Shown: positions 10,381-45,985 of the stretch, piece after piece
Position numbering within the stretch: the first letter of the stretch is position 1
Layout: every line of letters starts with the position of its first letter
From: Nothobranchius furzeri
Taxonomy: Eukaryota > Chordata > Actinopteri > Cyprinodontiformes > Nothobranchiidae
Direction of reading: 5' to 3'
DNA length: 64,000 nt
Assembly: GCF_043380555.1 (NCBI RefSeq)
Contig: NC_091752.1
Span: forward strand, 3,627,375 to 3,691,374
Program-made: the position numbers and the translations under genes
The notes under the pieces: generated by a model
What the model saw: the letters and a program-made list of their open reading frames with translations, nothing else
What the model was told of the DNA's origin: nothing
Database searches by the model: none

Positions 10381-13270
10381 AGCTAAACGTATTTAGCCTA
10401 GTTTATTTTTAGTTCACTTTAGTTAATGTTTATTACTTTACTACAGAGCACTATAAACAATGTCCCTTCATTTTCAAATTGTCATTCAGTGCCAGAATGA
10501 GCTTTTAAAAGTAGTAAAAGTATTTAAAATACCGTGATCAGTTTTACTGTTGAGCTAAATTACCACTGAAGGTTTTCCATCATCAAGGACAAATTATATT
10601 AGCAGGAAACGCGCTAAGAATGTTGCATGCTTTTGAAAATAACTGACTGCACAAAAACAAAACATAACGTAACAGCAGTCGCAAAGCCTTATGGGTAAAT
10701 CTTGCTGCGTAGGAGACATTTTGGATTTAAAGGGGCTGAGCTAGCCGTCAGTCCTAGCTCTTGGTGAGTAAAAAGATGCATTTTCACTTTCAGTTATCAC
10801 AGCTCTGCTAAGCTTGTGTTCAGAGAGCATTCTTGAACTTGTTCTTGTGCAGAAGTGGTTAGTTGGGAGGAAAAAACAGAGCGAACTGGAAGCTAATAGC
10901 TTGGGAGTGGTGATGCTAACCGGTTAGCCGCTGAGCTAACTAGTCGCTGAGGAAAAACACGACATCTGATGGTATGCGTCATCATGAAGTTGGCCGTTTC
11001 TGCAGAAAGTAACATAACTAAACACACGAGGCAAAGCACATAAACTGCTCTCGTGTTTGTCGTTGAATGTATTTGTGAAAACTAGTCAACATCTGATCCA
11101 ATTATTAGATTCAGCTAATGAAATAATGCTTTTTAACTGATAAATACTATGGAAGTCTTCTAAACACACGCCTGATTACAGTAAACTAGAGTTCGGTTAG
11201 GTTAGCTAGTTACAGAAAATAAAATTAAGTGGTTTTGCGTTGATGTGAGGTCACAGCTGTTTTATTTTTTAATTCCTTTAAGAATGATGAAGCCCAAAGA
11301 GGGGTTTACTGTGTAAATTATGTGGCAACATCCAGGCAGACATTTTTCAGATGCCCAGTTTGTGAAAACAGCTGGTTCCTGGGAGGGCTGGATGACTGGA
11401 CAGAGTCAGTGTCACTTCCCTTCTGCTCTGCCACACCCTCACGGATGGCTGTCTCCTCTTTGTGTCCGGCACTGTGTTACAAAATCTTAGTTGGATCGAT
11501 GTTTGTGCAGGAAACGACCTTTCCACATCCAGTGGACTGGAAACTCATCAACGTGGATATGGTTCTGAGCTCAGCATTTGGCTTGTTTTTGCACCCACTG
11601 CAGTCCAGGTCCACGGGCTCTGTTCTGCATCTTGGTGTTTAGCTATTCAAGAGGATTGCATTGCAGCATTTTTGTTCAAGCTGAGCCAGTATAGTTGATC
11701 TCCTGTTGTAAGATTAGCAAATCTTTACATTGTCTTAATTAGAGCATAGAGAGGAATGAGGATAAATTAGTGATGATTGTGTAATTATGTGATTTTTGCT
11801 GCTTTGTGATGAGTCAAACATGACAAAGCATTTAGAGCAGTCACAAAACTCTACTTACTTCTATTGACTTGCAGCAATATTATGACCTTTGAACACTGCA
11901 GATTGGAGTTAACAAACGTATCTATAAAATTCATGTCGTATAATGTCAAAAGCTAGTTGCTACACACATTCCTCTCTAATTTAATGGGTTTGTCTTTTAA
12001 ACCCTACACAAGACGATCAGTTAAAGGTTTCCATATAGATTTAAAGCAGAGTGGTGATTTTGTTCTGCAAACCGTTTTCAGGCTCTTCAGTAAATGGTGT
12101 CATGGAGATTAGTCCACCTCCATGAAATATCCATTAAAATATGCAGGAGCGGAGCAGAGCTGGCTCCATCCCCCTCCCAGTAGCTCCTCTGTTTTCATCC
12201 TGCCGTGGGCTGGCCCAGAGAGCTGATGCTGGTTGTTCTGACGAAGCAGAGGGAAGGTCACAGTCATCCTACAGCCGGCTCCCCTTCTCCTCTTCCTCTG
12301 CAGCATCGTCGCTGTCTCGTTACAGTCCTGTTTTCCTCTGTTTCACTCTCCTTCTTTAATTTTGAAGAGGACGGTGATCTTTGTGGGTGTTTAGTGCTCT
12401 TGCTGGGGAGGAGACATTATTTCACCAGTTTTTCTCTTGAGGCTCTGCTTTGCGACAAAAACAAAGGTTTGTTTCTTTATTTTGACACCGTGTAGCACGT
12501 GACAAATTTACTAACATGACATGAAAAATTAGCAGCATTCTATAGGTTTTGTAAAGGGAGTGGACAATAGTTAAAACATCATATTGTGTTTGCTGTTTAT
12601 GCTTTTTTAAGCTTTTGCCTTTAAGCTACAGGCTTATTCTAATGCTTTAGGATAACAGCAATAAAATCCTATTTATCAAGCTACATTTGTAATATACCCC
12701 ATCTGTTGCAAAGTACCAGTGGAAGATGGGAGCATCTGTCAAGTGGTTTTATTTTTCTGTGCAGTTTGCATATTAAAAAGGTTGAGCAAGTAGATTTGAG
12801 CAGAGAGATTTGTTAAAAATACATTTCCTCATCACCCGCGGTCCCATTCACAGCCATTAACACTGACTGAATTATAGCTCCTCTCGTCTGAACGTGTTAA
12901 GGAAAGCATTTGAATAAAAACCCAAGTGAGCACACCAAGCTGCATGATGTAAAAAGCGTAGTTTAATTTCAGTGAAGGCGGTTCCTTTGTATGATGCTGT
13001 TTGATGACAGAGAGGGTTAAAAAATGCATTCATAAAAAGATTAAAGATTAATAGGAAGGCAGCCTCTTCAAGGGAGAAGCATCATAGCTGCTGGACTTTC
13101 TCACCTCTGTAAAAACATGTCGAATATTAACTCCCTCTGCCTGAGGAGAGACAGTGAGTCTTTCAACAGGTGCTTGGGTATTTGATCTTGAAACGGATGC
13201 AGGCTGACATGAAAGCGTTTCTTTTTATTAGCTCTCCTGTATCCAGAGCTAGTGGGTCCTTTCATCCACA
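10381..13270. other. Non-coding stretch with a possible klc4 first exon
   Basis: No convincing coding exon is seen. Near 10690-10764 a moderately GC-rich segment ends CTAGCTCTTG|GTGAGTAAAA, a good donor site, and could be an untranslated first exon of klc4, whose coding starts at 19981. This is a guess: no cap or transcript evidence. Open frames at 11322-11642 and 12141-12495 show no family resemblance. Confidence 0.2.
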
Positions 13271-13273
13271 CAG

Positions 13274-15540
13274 GTGTTGCCAAGAGAGTTCACCAGTGTT
13301 GTCTTGGCAACCGTTTATATTCCACCTTCAGCCATTGCCATTGCTGAAAATGCATGTGATGCCATCAGTTCCGTTGCCGTTAAGCTACAAACCCAGCACC
13401 TCAATGCATTTGTGGCTAAATCTGGTGATTTTAATCATGCCTCACTCTCTGCTACACTTCCAACATTTCAACAGTTTGTCAGCTGCTCCACCAGAGAAAA
13501 CAAGACATTGGATTTGTGTTATGCAAATGTAAACAATGCATACATGTCCAAAACAAGACCTCCTCTGGGACAATCGGATCACAATCTTGTTTTTCTCTGC
13601 TCAGAATACAAACCTCTTGTTCAGAGGCAACCTGTGACAAGAAGAACTGTGAGAAAATGGTCACAGGACGTTGAAGAAGCCCTGCAGGGTTGTTTTGAGA
13701 CCACAGATTGTATGAGACTCTGCCACAGATATGAAGAGGACATCAATGCCATGACTGGTGTGTCACTGACTATATAAACTTCTGTGTGGACAACATCATA
13801 CTCACCAGAACAGTGAGATGCTTCGCTAAAAACAAACTCTGGATCACCAGTGAACTGAAGAATCTGCTAAATGAGAAGAAAAAGAGCCTTCAAGGAGGGA
13901 CACAGGGAATTATTGAGGAGTATACAGAAGCAACTGAACTGAACAAGTTCTTCAATAGGTTCAGTTCAGGAACAAACCCAGCATCCTCCCTGCCTGTCCC
14001 CAGCCAATCAGACATCCCATCCTCCTCTGATCCAACATTTTCCTGTCACACGCCAGCTCTTTTGTCCTCTAACGCAGTCATGGGCTCTTCTGGTTCTATA
14101 AATCTGTCTTCAACCAAGTCAGGAGATGCTGCTGCCCCATTTACCTCCCCCTCCCACCTATCTGTCTCTAGAAGTCAGGTGAAGAGGCAGCTGGAGAGAC
14201 TGAACAGGAACATGGCTGCAGGTCCAGATAGTGTCTGCCCCAGAGTACTGAAGGCCTGTGCAGAGCAGCTCTGTGGGATTCTGCAGCACCTCTTCAACCT
14301 CAGCCTGACCCAGGAGAAGGTTCCAGTCCTGTGGAAGACATCCTGCCTTGTTCCAGTTCCAAAGAAAATCCACCCATCAGTCAATGATGACTACAGACCA
14401 GTTGCCCCTGACATCCCACATCATGAAGGTCCTGGAGAGACTCCTGTTGGTCCACCTGAATAAGCAAACTAGAACATATCAGGACCCGCTGCAGTTTGCT
14501 TATCGCCATGGAGTTGGAGTTGAAGATGCCATCATCCAGCTGCTTCAACCAACCCACTGTCATCTGGACAAAGCAGGCAGCACTGTGAGGGTCATGTTCT
14601 TTGATTTCTCCAGTGCATTTAACACAATCCAGCCTGATGTACTTTGCCAGAAACTCCAGAAGACACAGGTGGGGGCCTCAACTATCGCCTGGATTAAAGA
14701 CTACCTGACAAACAGACCACAGTTTGTGAGGCTGAAGAACTGCACATCAAACCAGGTGATCAGTAACATTGGAGCACCACAGGGGACTGTACTCTCACCA
14801 TTCCTTTTCACCCTGTACACCTCAGACTTCCAGTACAAGTCAGAGACCTGTCATCTACAGAAATACTCAGATGACTCTGCAGTTGTCGGGTTTATCAGAG
14901 ATGGACAGGAAGCTGAGTACCGAGAGCTGGTGGAGCGCTTTGTGGCATGGTGTGGAAACAATCATCTGACCTTGAACGTGAACAAAACAAAGGAGATGAT
15001 TTTAGACTTCAGAAGAAACAGGGTGGAGTCAAACACTGTTTCCATCATGGGAGAAGAAGTGGAGGTGGTTGAGGAATACAAATAACTTGGAGTTCACCTG
15101 GACAACAGACTGGACTGGAGAAAGAACAGCGAAGCCGTTTACAAGAAGGGACACAGCAGACTGCCCTTCTTGAGGACGCTTAGGTCCTTCAATGTCTGTA
15201 GCAAGATGCTGCAGATCTTCTACAAGTCTGTTGTTGAGAGTGTAATCTCTTCAGCCATCGTCTGTTGGGGTAGCAGCATCAGAAGCAGGGACCTGAAAAG
15301 GCTCAACAGCCTAATAACAAAGGCTGGTTCTGTTCTGGGGACGACTGTGGAACCACTGGAGGAGATAATGCAAAGAAGGATTCTCCAGAGAATCAAGAAA
15401 ATGATGGACAACCCTGAGCATTCTCTTCACAAGACTGTCCGATAACGGAAGAGTGTCTTCAGTCAGAGGCTTCTTCTGTTTGGCTGCAACACTGACCGCT
15501 ACTGGAGATCCTTCCTGCCAACAGCCATTGTAATATACAA
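13274..15540 (+). pseudogene. Broken endonuclease/reverse transcriptase of L2-like LINE
   Basis: Three frames carry one ancestral protein. Endonuclease end: 13274-13777 with GDFNHASLSA, the LDLCYANVNNAYMS block and PPLGQSDHNLVFL (the SDH motif). Linker and RT start: 13786-14463 with NMAAGPDSVCPRVLK. RT core: 14348-15085 with VMFFDFSSAFNTIQP, NIGAPQGTVLSPFLFTLYT and KYSDDSAVVGF. A stop at 15083-15085 interrupts the same frame, which continues as LGVHLDNRLDWRKNSEA to a second stop at 15443-15445. At that second stop the minus-strand copy at 9678-10163 has a glutamine codon, so the stop is a private mutation here. At least two frameshifts and two stops: dead. Confidence 0.85.
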
Positions 15541-15645
15541 CAACTCTTTGATGACTTGATTATTATTATTATTCTGAGCTACTACAGCAATCAATTTCCC
15601 TCTGGGATTAATAAAGTATTTTTGAATTGAATTTGAATTGAATTG
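13280..15645 (+). mobile_element. L2-like LINE, 5'-truncated copy with tandem tail
   Basis: Plus-strand non-LTR element. It starts inside the endonuclease domain and ends with AT-rich repeats (TTATTATTATTATT) and a GGGATTAATAAAGTA signal followed by TTGAATTGAAT-type tandem units to about 15645, the microsatellite-like 3' end usual for L2-type LINEs. The deleted copy at 9598-10380 matches its 3' 300 bp closely. Confidence 0.85.
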
Positions 15646-17240
15646 TGTTAGGAGATGCAGAGTTACTCCACAGGGTAAATATCTGTGTGATCTTCTCAAA
15701 GAGAATGGTTTATTTGGTGTTCTGAGGAGCCAGCAGCTTTGATGGCAGATCTAATAAGAGAGAAATGGTGACATCTTAATATTCCTGCCTTAACTTGACT
15801 TTGGTTAGACCTCCCAACCTGTATGTAACAGGCATGAATGTAAATGAGCTTTTGACCAGTAATGTGCTGTCAATGTCCTTTTTGACTATGCAAACAGATG
15901 TTTATCTCAGTTAGCCTGTAGCGTTTGCATAGACGGTCTTTTTTTTGTTCCTCAGTGATGTGTAAGGGGTTTAATTTACATCTATTTAATGAACCATAAG
16001 AAATAAGATTCCATAGTAAATATGAAATCAATCTTACAGATCTTTGGGTACTTTTAATCAGAAGACTGGAACTTTTTATTGCAGGGATTATGTAACACTT
16101 CGTATTAACTGAGAGACAACAGAAGAGAGAGTCACCTTTAAAACGTTTCAGAAGATTTATTTCTAAACAATTTTAAACAAGACTAGCTCTAAACTCTAAG
16201 TGAATGGATGGATCTTGGTGTGAATGAGACGTGAGATGAATGGTGTGTGTGTGAGTGATGTTTGTCATCAGAACTCTCGTATCCGGAGAAGCACGTCTGG
16301 GTGATGTTGTGATGTTTTGCTCTTAAGCTATGATCGGAGTTTCTTAAACACATAAGACGCCATTTTGTCACTCCACACATACCCTTAGGATGAGACCTCC
16401 GTACAGATCCAGAATGCCAGGTCCTCAGACCCCCCTTTCGGTACCAGAGCCGATGAAACAGCGTCAGCAGTACGACAGACTAGTCTTTGGATTGTCTCCA
16501 GGTAAAAAGCGACAGTTGGTTGACAGCGTCAGATGGACCCGGAGGGTCAGTGAGTTCAGCTTTTATTCTGAAAGGAACCATTGCTTGGTTGGTAAAATGC
16601 AACAGATTTTATCCAGCTTGTCGGTTCTTTGCTTAAAAAGGAAGTCCGGGTGGCCGGTCCGATACTTCTCTTAGCATGCGGTGAACTGCAGAGAACTCCT
16701 AGAACTGAACTAAGATGACGTGGGGACTGGTTTTAGTCATATTACATATTAAACTTGCTAATCATAACATTGTCATTTCACAGATTGGTCAACATCCTAT
16801 TATTGACTAACACTTTGTTTGATCAGCTTTATTAAAAATAGAGTTCTTTGATTTATTAAAAAAGAGTCCTTTGTCTTCATTCTTCTCTTGGGCTGGAAAG
16901 GAATCAGTTTAGAAGCAAATGCATGACCTCAAGGCAATATCTCATGCAGATTAGTTCTTGCTGAGGAGAGGGGGAAATGACTTTTAGGTGGAAAACGGTC
17001 ATTTCATTTTGTTACAGATGACACTGGTCATTTTTTAAATTGGGTCAAATTATTGTATCCTTTAAAAAATGTATTTATTACATTTTCTAAAATGTGTTTA
17101 ATACATATTAGAGGTCATGTTTGAATAACTTATTTATCATAGAAGGTAGAGAAATTCCTTGTGTGGTAAACTTACAGAAAATATTTATGAATATTAATAG
17201 CTATTTGTCAGTGATTTATTTATTTTTTTTTTTTTACTAA
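15646..17240. other. No gene seen
   Basis: AT-rich sequence with short open frames only. The frame at 16390-16674 has no domain, no plausible splice context and no repeat signature that I recognise. Confidence 0.4.
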
Positions 17241-17248
17241 TTCTTTAA

Positions 17249-17373
17249 AGAGCAAGTCACCCCCTACCATAGTATTACTCCACCCCCACTTCCGGTTTGA
17301 AAAATGCAACAAATGCTGTTGCCTAGCAGGCCGAGAGGGCGGAGCCGCTATCAAATGCGCACACGCACGCACG

Positions 17374-17455
<82 letters not shown>

Positions 17456-17680
17456 CTCACAACAAAATTGTGACATCATATGGTACCAGCTAACGTTCTA
17501 GGGTACCTCTTAGCCAACAGCGATGGCAGATTTAAATTCAACTGCAGTGCAGAGTTTTTACCTGACAACGGCACAGCCCTGACAGTTTCAGGCAAAAAAA
17601 TTTAAATTTGTAGACACGTGTAGTCAATAATTTGGCACTTTATTGCATTCTAGTTAAAATTTAAATATTCTATTATTTAG
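17249..17680 (+). mobile_element. TTAA-target MITE, 3'-truncated (family A)
   Basis: Begins AGAGCAAGTCACCCCC after TTAA (17245-17248), as in the full copy at 38480. It carries the shared block around GGCGGAGCCGC, a greatly expanded CA repeat, and the conserved stretch after it, but lacks the right inverted end. Lost by deletion or never copied. Confidence 0.75.
17363..17453. repeat. CA dinucleotide microsatellite within a MITE
   Basis: Roughly 90 bp of CA, preceded by short ACGC units. The other family A copies have only about 10 to 20 bp of CA at the same place, so this copy expanded after insertion. Confidence 0.95.
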
Positions 17681-17689
17681 AGCTAGTCT

Positions 17690-19403
17690 ATATTATTTGA
17701 ACCCAGTGGTTCATTTCTGAAATGTTGGAGAATGAATCAAGTTCTGTTTGATGCAGAAAATAATAAAACATAAAACAAATTCTACACTTCCAATCATATT
17801 TAAGATGTGTGTTTTATTCTTTCTGATAACAACACTAGCAGGAGGCTGTGGGCTGGATTAGGGTTAAATTACCCAGCTGATGGATCTCCTTCACTAACCA
17901 GCTAACTACAAACCTTTCTACTAACCTCTCCTGTGTGACCCTCACCATGTAACCCTCATGTTGTCTCTGGAGGAGCAGATAGGAGACAAGACCTCCTGTA
18001 ACCTAAAATGAACCAAAGCTTCCTCCCAGTTTCTCTTTAAGCTGAATTTAACGTCAGTTTATCATCATGAAACAAAAGAATAAAGTGGAACAAGAACTTC
18101 TATCTTCTATTTCTCTCTCCTTTTAACTTCTCCGTGTCCCTAAATAAAAGAGACAGACGATCACGCTGCAGCCGCCGTCATTGACCCCGCCCCCTCCCCA
18201 ACACCGGATCTCCCGACATCACAGCACTCGGTCTGATTGAGCGCTTCCAGGAGAAATAATAATTAAATGACGAAAATAATTACGCATGTTTGGAGCATCG
18301 GTTTGGAGGAGCGTCCTCCCATCCTCTCTCTCTCTCTCTCTCTCAGTCGTTGATCGAGCGAGCGGAGCGCGCCGCACGACAACCCGCTCAATTAACTTAA
18401 TTCACGGCCCAAATCCAACAGAACCGGTCGGGCTGATTCGGTTCCGGTTTGGTCTCAGGTTACAACTCTAGCGCTCAGCCCTACAGTACCACATAAAGGC
18501 GGAGGTAAATGTGGAGGACGCTCACTCTGACAGAGTTGGATGCTGCGCTGGTGCCGCGGTTAAAAAAACAAAACTACATTCCACTCTAATCGATTATGGC
18601 GTACTCTTCTACGATGCAGAGTCGTTTATGTCCGCATCCCCATGCATCCATTATTTGATTATTTTCCTCAGCTCTACTTACGACGTGTTAAACCAGCTTT
18701 TCTCAGAATGAACCAATTCTCCGTGGCAGTCAAAACATTATGAATGAACATAGAAAACAGGTCAGCTGCTTTGAGCTGCCTTTATTCAACAAAAACAACA
18801 TAAATGTGGTTTTGAATTCTAGGACCTCTTCAACAGACGAGCTCTTTGTATATTTTTCCTAGGGTGTAGCATTAAATTACATCCAATCAGAATTGCGTTG
18901 CACTCACTTAAAACCTGACCTTCCTCAACATAATACCAGAGTTCTCATTTTTTCATTTGCTCAGCTGTACTGAAGCTTTTGTCAGGTCTTTATTTTCTTC
19001 TCATCATCTCAGCCAGTCCTGGAGATCTCGTGCTCCGCTTCTGTTTGGATACTGCAGCGTCTGTGTGCCGTGGGTTATGCTGCATCCCGCAGCTCCACTC
19101 CCAGCCAGAGCTTTTTATAGGAGCCAAATCCCAGCCGTCTCCCCCGTGTCCCTCTGCTCAAATTATAGCTGTGGTTGCTGTTTTTATAATTGCCTTTTTC
19201 CTTTTGTAAGAGGACTTTTTTCTTATTTGCTGCTCATCCCTGAAAGACAGGCCCCCCTTATGAAATTTAAGTCTGTTGTGGTAAAACCCCCCACCCTCTT
19301 CTCTCATTGATGAAGGGAGATCTTTTTACTGGAGCTCAGACATGACACGACCGCTGTTCGCATCAACTGAAAGCGCGCTGCCGTCGTCTTTTATGCTAAA
19401 CAG
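17690..19403. other. Non-coding; GC-rich patch near 18150-18500
   Basis: No exon is supported. Around 18150-18500 there is a CpG-richer patch with a CCCCGCCCCCTCCCC box, a CT repeat (about 18327-18344) and GAGCGAGCGGAGCGCGCCGC. It could be an alternative klc4 promoter or a repeat-derived patch. Nothing in the sequence decides. Confidence 0.25.
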
Positions 19404-19895
19404 CACGGATGTGTATTTTTGAAATTCTGGCGATACGATACATATCACGATACAGGGGAGATGATACGATATATCACGATATATTGCGATACATTCAGTC
19501 AGACATTACAAGCAATTTTTTTTACTGAATTTATTGTAAGAATGTTCAATAAACAGTCCAAACTGATACGTAACATGTTTAACATGAGGTATCTGAACCA
19601 TGATGGAGGGATTTACATTTCAGTGGTGGAAACAAAACCCGCTGCACACTGCTACCAACTAGCGGGTGGCGATTGAATTGCGCAAAATGAAAAGAAAATA
19701 CACAAATATTTGCATGTCAATTCTTTCAGGAATTAGATACATGGCTTTTGAATATCGATGTAATAATCGCAGGAAAAAATATCACGATATATTGCCGTAT
19801 CGATATTTCCGATACACGGCTTTTGAATATCGATATAATATTGCTGGGGAAAATATCACAATATATTGCCATATCGATATTTTCTTACATCCCTA
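19404..19895 (+). mobile_element. hAT-type MITE just upstream of klc4 coding start
   Basis: Flanked by CTAAACAG at 19396-19403 and 19896-19903, a perfect 8-bp target duplication. The ends are a short imperfect inverted pair (CACGGATG and CATCCCTA). The interior is rich in ATCGATAT/CGATACG-like units. A second copy at 56619-57032 shares most of the sequence. No transposase. It ends 85 bp before the klc4 ATG. Confidence 0.85.
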
Positions 19896-19980
19896 CTAAA
19901 CAGTGAATTAGCACCAAGAATAAACATTTTCTGACCATTTTTCTTCCGAATTCTCTCCCAAGCTGTCTGGAGCTACGGAG

Positions 19981-43089
<23,109 letters not shown>

Positions 43090-44225
43090 GTCCTCCACCT
43101 CCCCAACGTCGACTCTTCTTCTGAGTTGTAACCATGTCCAATAACACTACCACACACACCATCAGTACCTTCTAGAGCCGACAGCTCCTGATGATCTAAA
43201 ATCCTTTTATGACTCCTATGTTTTTATAATTTGTCTTCTGCTGACAGATGACTTTATTTCCAGATTTCGACGCGACTTTAGTGCCTCCTGAATTTGCTCT
43301 CAAACATCATCTCTGCCAATTATCTCTGAATCCCTGCGCTTTGAGTTCATTTGTTGCCATGAAGTCTCCCGTGCTGGTATGGTTTCCTCCCCTCGTTTTG
43401 ATTTCAGATATATGTGAAATCTCCCGTACTTCCTGTGCCATCTGATAGTTTTATGTGCGCGTTTCCCCACATGAGACTTTCTTTTAGGATTCCAAGCGTC
43501 TGTAAGTTGCCATGCTGGGTTTCAGATGTGAATTTCGTAATGAACACATTTAAAGTGTCATTTTATTGTTTATTATCCTGCCTGTTGAGATTGGTGTGAC
43601 ATGTGAAGCGTCTGTTAGAGTTTTGGAGAAACGGGGGGGGGGGGGGGGGGGATTGTTTATCCAACTGACATCATTTTACAACCTAAAACTTGGTGGATGT
43701 GTCTGTAAAGAGCCTGCTGCTTTATTTTCTATTGTTTGATGGAATGTTTTTTTTGCCTTCATCTGATCTGTTTCTCTCCTATTGTAGAGGAACAATACTC
43801 TCTGAGGCATTTTACACTCGGTCCTGACCAAAAGCACGACATTTTAAGTTGTTTATAATAACAAGGGTAACATCTAAGGCTGGTTATTGTGAATGAGCCC
43901 TCGTGCCATGCATAACTGCGTTATCTGATTTTTATTTTTGCACAAGTCTCAGGTGGATGTTTGCTTAATGGACATTTTTTGTGAAGCTCTAAAAAGCTGA
44001 AATGTTGTAATGCATCTTTTAAATTCTCTCATTTTGAATAGACTTTTCCTGCTTTTTATAAGAGTTGTAGACAAACAATCACAGATGTGCAAATTATAGA
44101 TCCGATCAGGACAGTGGTAGGTACAAAACTGTTAATAATCAGACGTAAAATGATTTTCCTTAACAGAGGAATGTTAAATGAATGCAGTCTGAAAGCACTT
44201 TCTCTCATGTGGATCCTTGAATAAA
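43090..44225 (+). other. Probable klc4 3' UTR with poly(A) signal
   Basis: No coding sequence after the TGA at 43087-43089. AATAAA at 44220-44225 would give a 3' UTR of about 1.1 kb. A further AATAAA lies near 44649. Which is used cannot be told from sequence. Confidence 0.5.
43633..43651. repeat. G homopolymer of 19 bases
   Basis: Uninterrupted G-run in the klc4 3' UTR region. Prone to quadruplex formation and to length errors in sequencing. Confidence 0.95.
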
Positions 44226-45400
44226 AACGAGTTTGTGTAGAGCGTTTTTTGCGATTTATTCAAAAGACCATTTATTTGTTCTTGACGCCTGACAGTTCTG
44301 AGAAAATACTGTTTCTAGTTTGGAAAACTTAAGATTTGATTGATAATTTGAACATGCCAACAAGTTCTGTTTGCTTATTTTCGCCATGAAACTTAAATCC
44401 CACAGAGGAAGTCTTAAAATAATCAAACAAATGTGGAAACGCTCTTGCCAGGTTGTTATTTTTCCCTCCTCCAGAAGTCAGCCTGAGGTTTCTCTGCTTG
44501 CTGCTAATCTCTCGGCATGTCTGAGCCTTCACGCGCTGCTTTGAGTTCATCCGAGAGCCGTCGAGACTTTTTCTCTCTTGGCTCACGGAGAGGCAGTAGC
44601 AGAGTTCATTAGAGCATGAGAGCTGACACTATGCCTCGAGACATTTCAAATAAAAGTGTAAATGATGTGGAGAAACTTATTTTTTAAAGGTCAGGAGTTC
44701 AGGTGATTTCAAATTTACTAATTGTGTGCCCCTTAAATAGTTTGGTCATATTAAACACGCTTGTAACAAAGATAAAATGGCTCATAGCAATAAGGTTACT
44801 TGTCAACACATTGGTTAAAGATTTACAGTTATTACCGTTAATGTGTTTATTGATAAATGGGCCATAAAGCAGATTTTTTCCTAAATTCTCTATATTAATC
44901 CAAATTAATTTAGCTCAAGTATAAATAATTGGATTTTTTTAATAAATAAATTTCAATTATTTATTTAACTTTAATTTATCCAGGTAAACAGTTTGAGAAC
45001 CACTTCTCATTTGCAAACATGACCTCTAAATAGAATAAAATAATTTCTGGTGATCAAATCAGTGCACAGTTTAAACCAGGAGGTCGCACTGTTGTATTCC
45101 CTATTGTGGGACAGGCAGGAGTACCGGAAGCAGCTCTGTAGGAAAAGGAGGAATAAACAATCAAGTTGCCGGAAGTCTAGACGTTGATACCGGATGTTTG
45201 ATATTTGAAAATAAAATTTCTAGTTCTCTTTTAGGCACAAATTGAATGAAGAAAACAGCTGTAGATTTGGTGTAATTACGTCAACTATAATTTGAATATT
45301 TTACCTTACCCCAAAAGAAAATCACACATTTTACATGAATAAAGTAATTAGAATAAATATCAATTTGAAGTATTTTATTTTGAAAAGTGTAATTCAGGAA
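44226..45400. other. Intergenic, no gene seen
   Basis: AT-rich; the frame at 44586-44329 (minus) has no recognisable features. Base composition rises sharply in CpG content from about 45400. Confidence 0.4.
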
Positions 45401-45894
45401 GTCACGTGTATGAATTGTGGCTGCCTGATGGTGGGGACAGAAACGATCACGGAGGCAGCGAGTGGGAGGAAGCCAACCGAGTTGGAAACACCGCGGAGCC
45501 GCAAACTCGCTCCCGCAGAAGGCTGAGCTGGTCCGGCGGTCGGGGCGGAGGCAGACGGTGGCGACGCGGACCGGGTTGTAATGACTCACGGCGGTATCAG
45601 TTCTCAGCAGCCGTCCCTCCGCGAGCCAGCTGGAAGTTTAAACTTCGCTTCAAACTTTCGGCGGGGCTGCAGCTCGCTCTGAACGCCCGCTCGTTAACGT
45701 CGGTTCCACATGTCCCTGCGTTCTCGGTCAGCCAGGTGAGCAAGGCCGTTGGGCTTCCCGGGAGAGCTGCGCAGGAAACTCGGTTGGTTCCCGGAGCGTT
45801 ACACCTCCAGCTTTCCGGTGTTTGACTTTCTGCGCGGCCGTTGGGACGCCGCGCGAGACGGGAGCGGAACAGCGCCGCTCGGCTCGGCTCGGTT
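45400..45894 (+). promoter_or_regulatory. CpG-rich promoter and 5' UTR of the next gene
   Basis: About 500 bp rich in CG and lacking an evident TATA box, with GGTCGGGGCGGAGGC and CCGCGCGAGACGGGAGCGGA, standing out from AT-rich flanks. It runs into a start codon at 45895. Typical of a vertebrate CpG-island promoter. Confidence 0.6.
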
Positions 45895-45985
45895 ATGGAC
45901 CTACCGGGAAGGAGCGAGACCCGGCGGAGGGTAAGAAAATCCCCCACGGACGTGATGGTCGCTCTTGGCTTGTTCTCCCTTCAAG
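45895..45985 (+). CDS. First coding exon of a possible secreted or membrane protein (ptk7 candidate)
   Basis: ATG at 45895 opens a 91-nt coding stretch: MDLPGRSETRRRVRKSPTD followed by a hydrophobic VMVALGLFSLQ, then donor CAAG|GTGAGT at 45986. A basic N-terminus before a hydrophobic run suggests a signal peptide, though the run is short, and a phase 1 end is common for signal-peptide exons joined to immunoglobulin domains. In human, PTK7 neighbours MRPL2 and KLC4 and has a very long first intron; here the 18 kb downstream contain no other exon. That order supports ptk7 but nothing in this exon is diagnostic. An earlier donor, CGGAGG|GTAAGA near 45932, is possible and would remove the hydrophobic part. 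Confidence 0.45.

Noticed and set aside
10381..12500. Cysteine-containing frame at 11322-11642 and serine-rich frame at 12141-12359
   Set aside because: No recognisable domain, overlapping alternatives, no splice context.
17220..17501. Open frames of repeated HT or CV residues
   Set aside because: Translation of a CA microsatellite.
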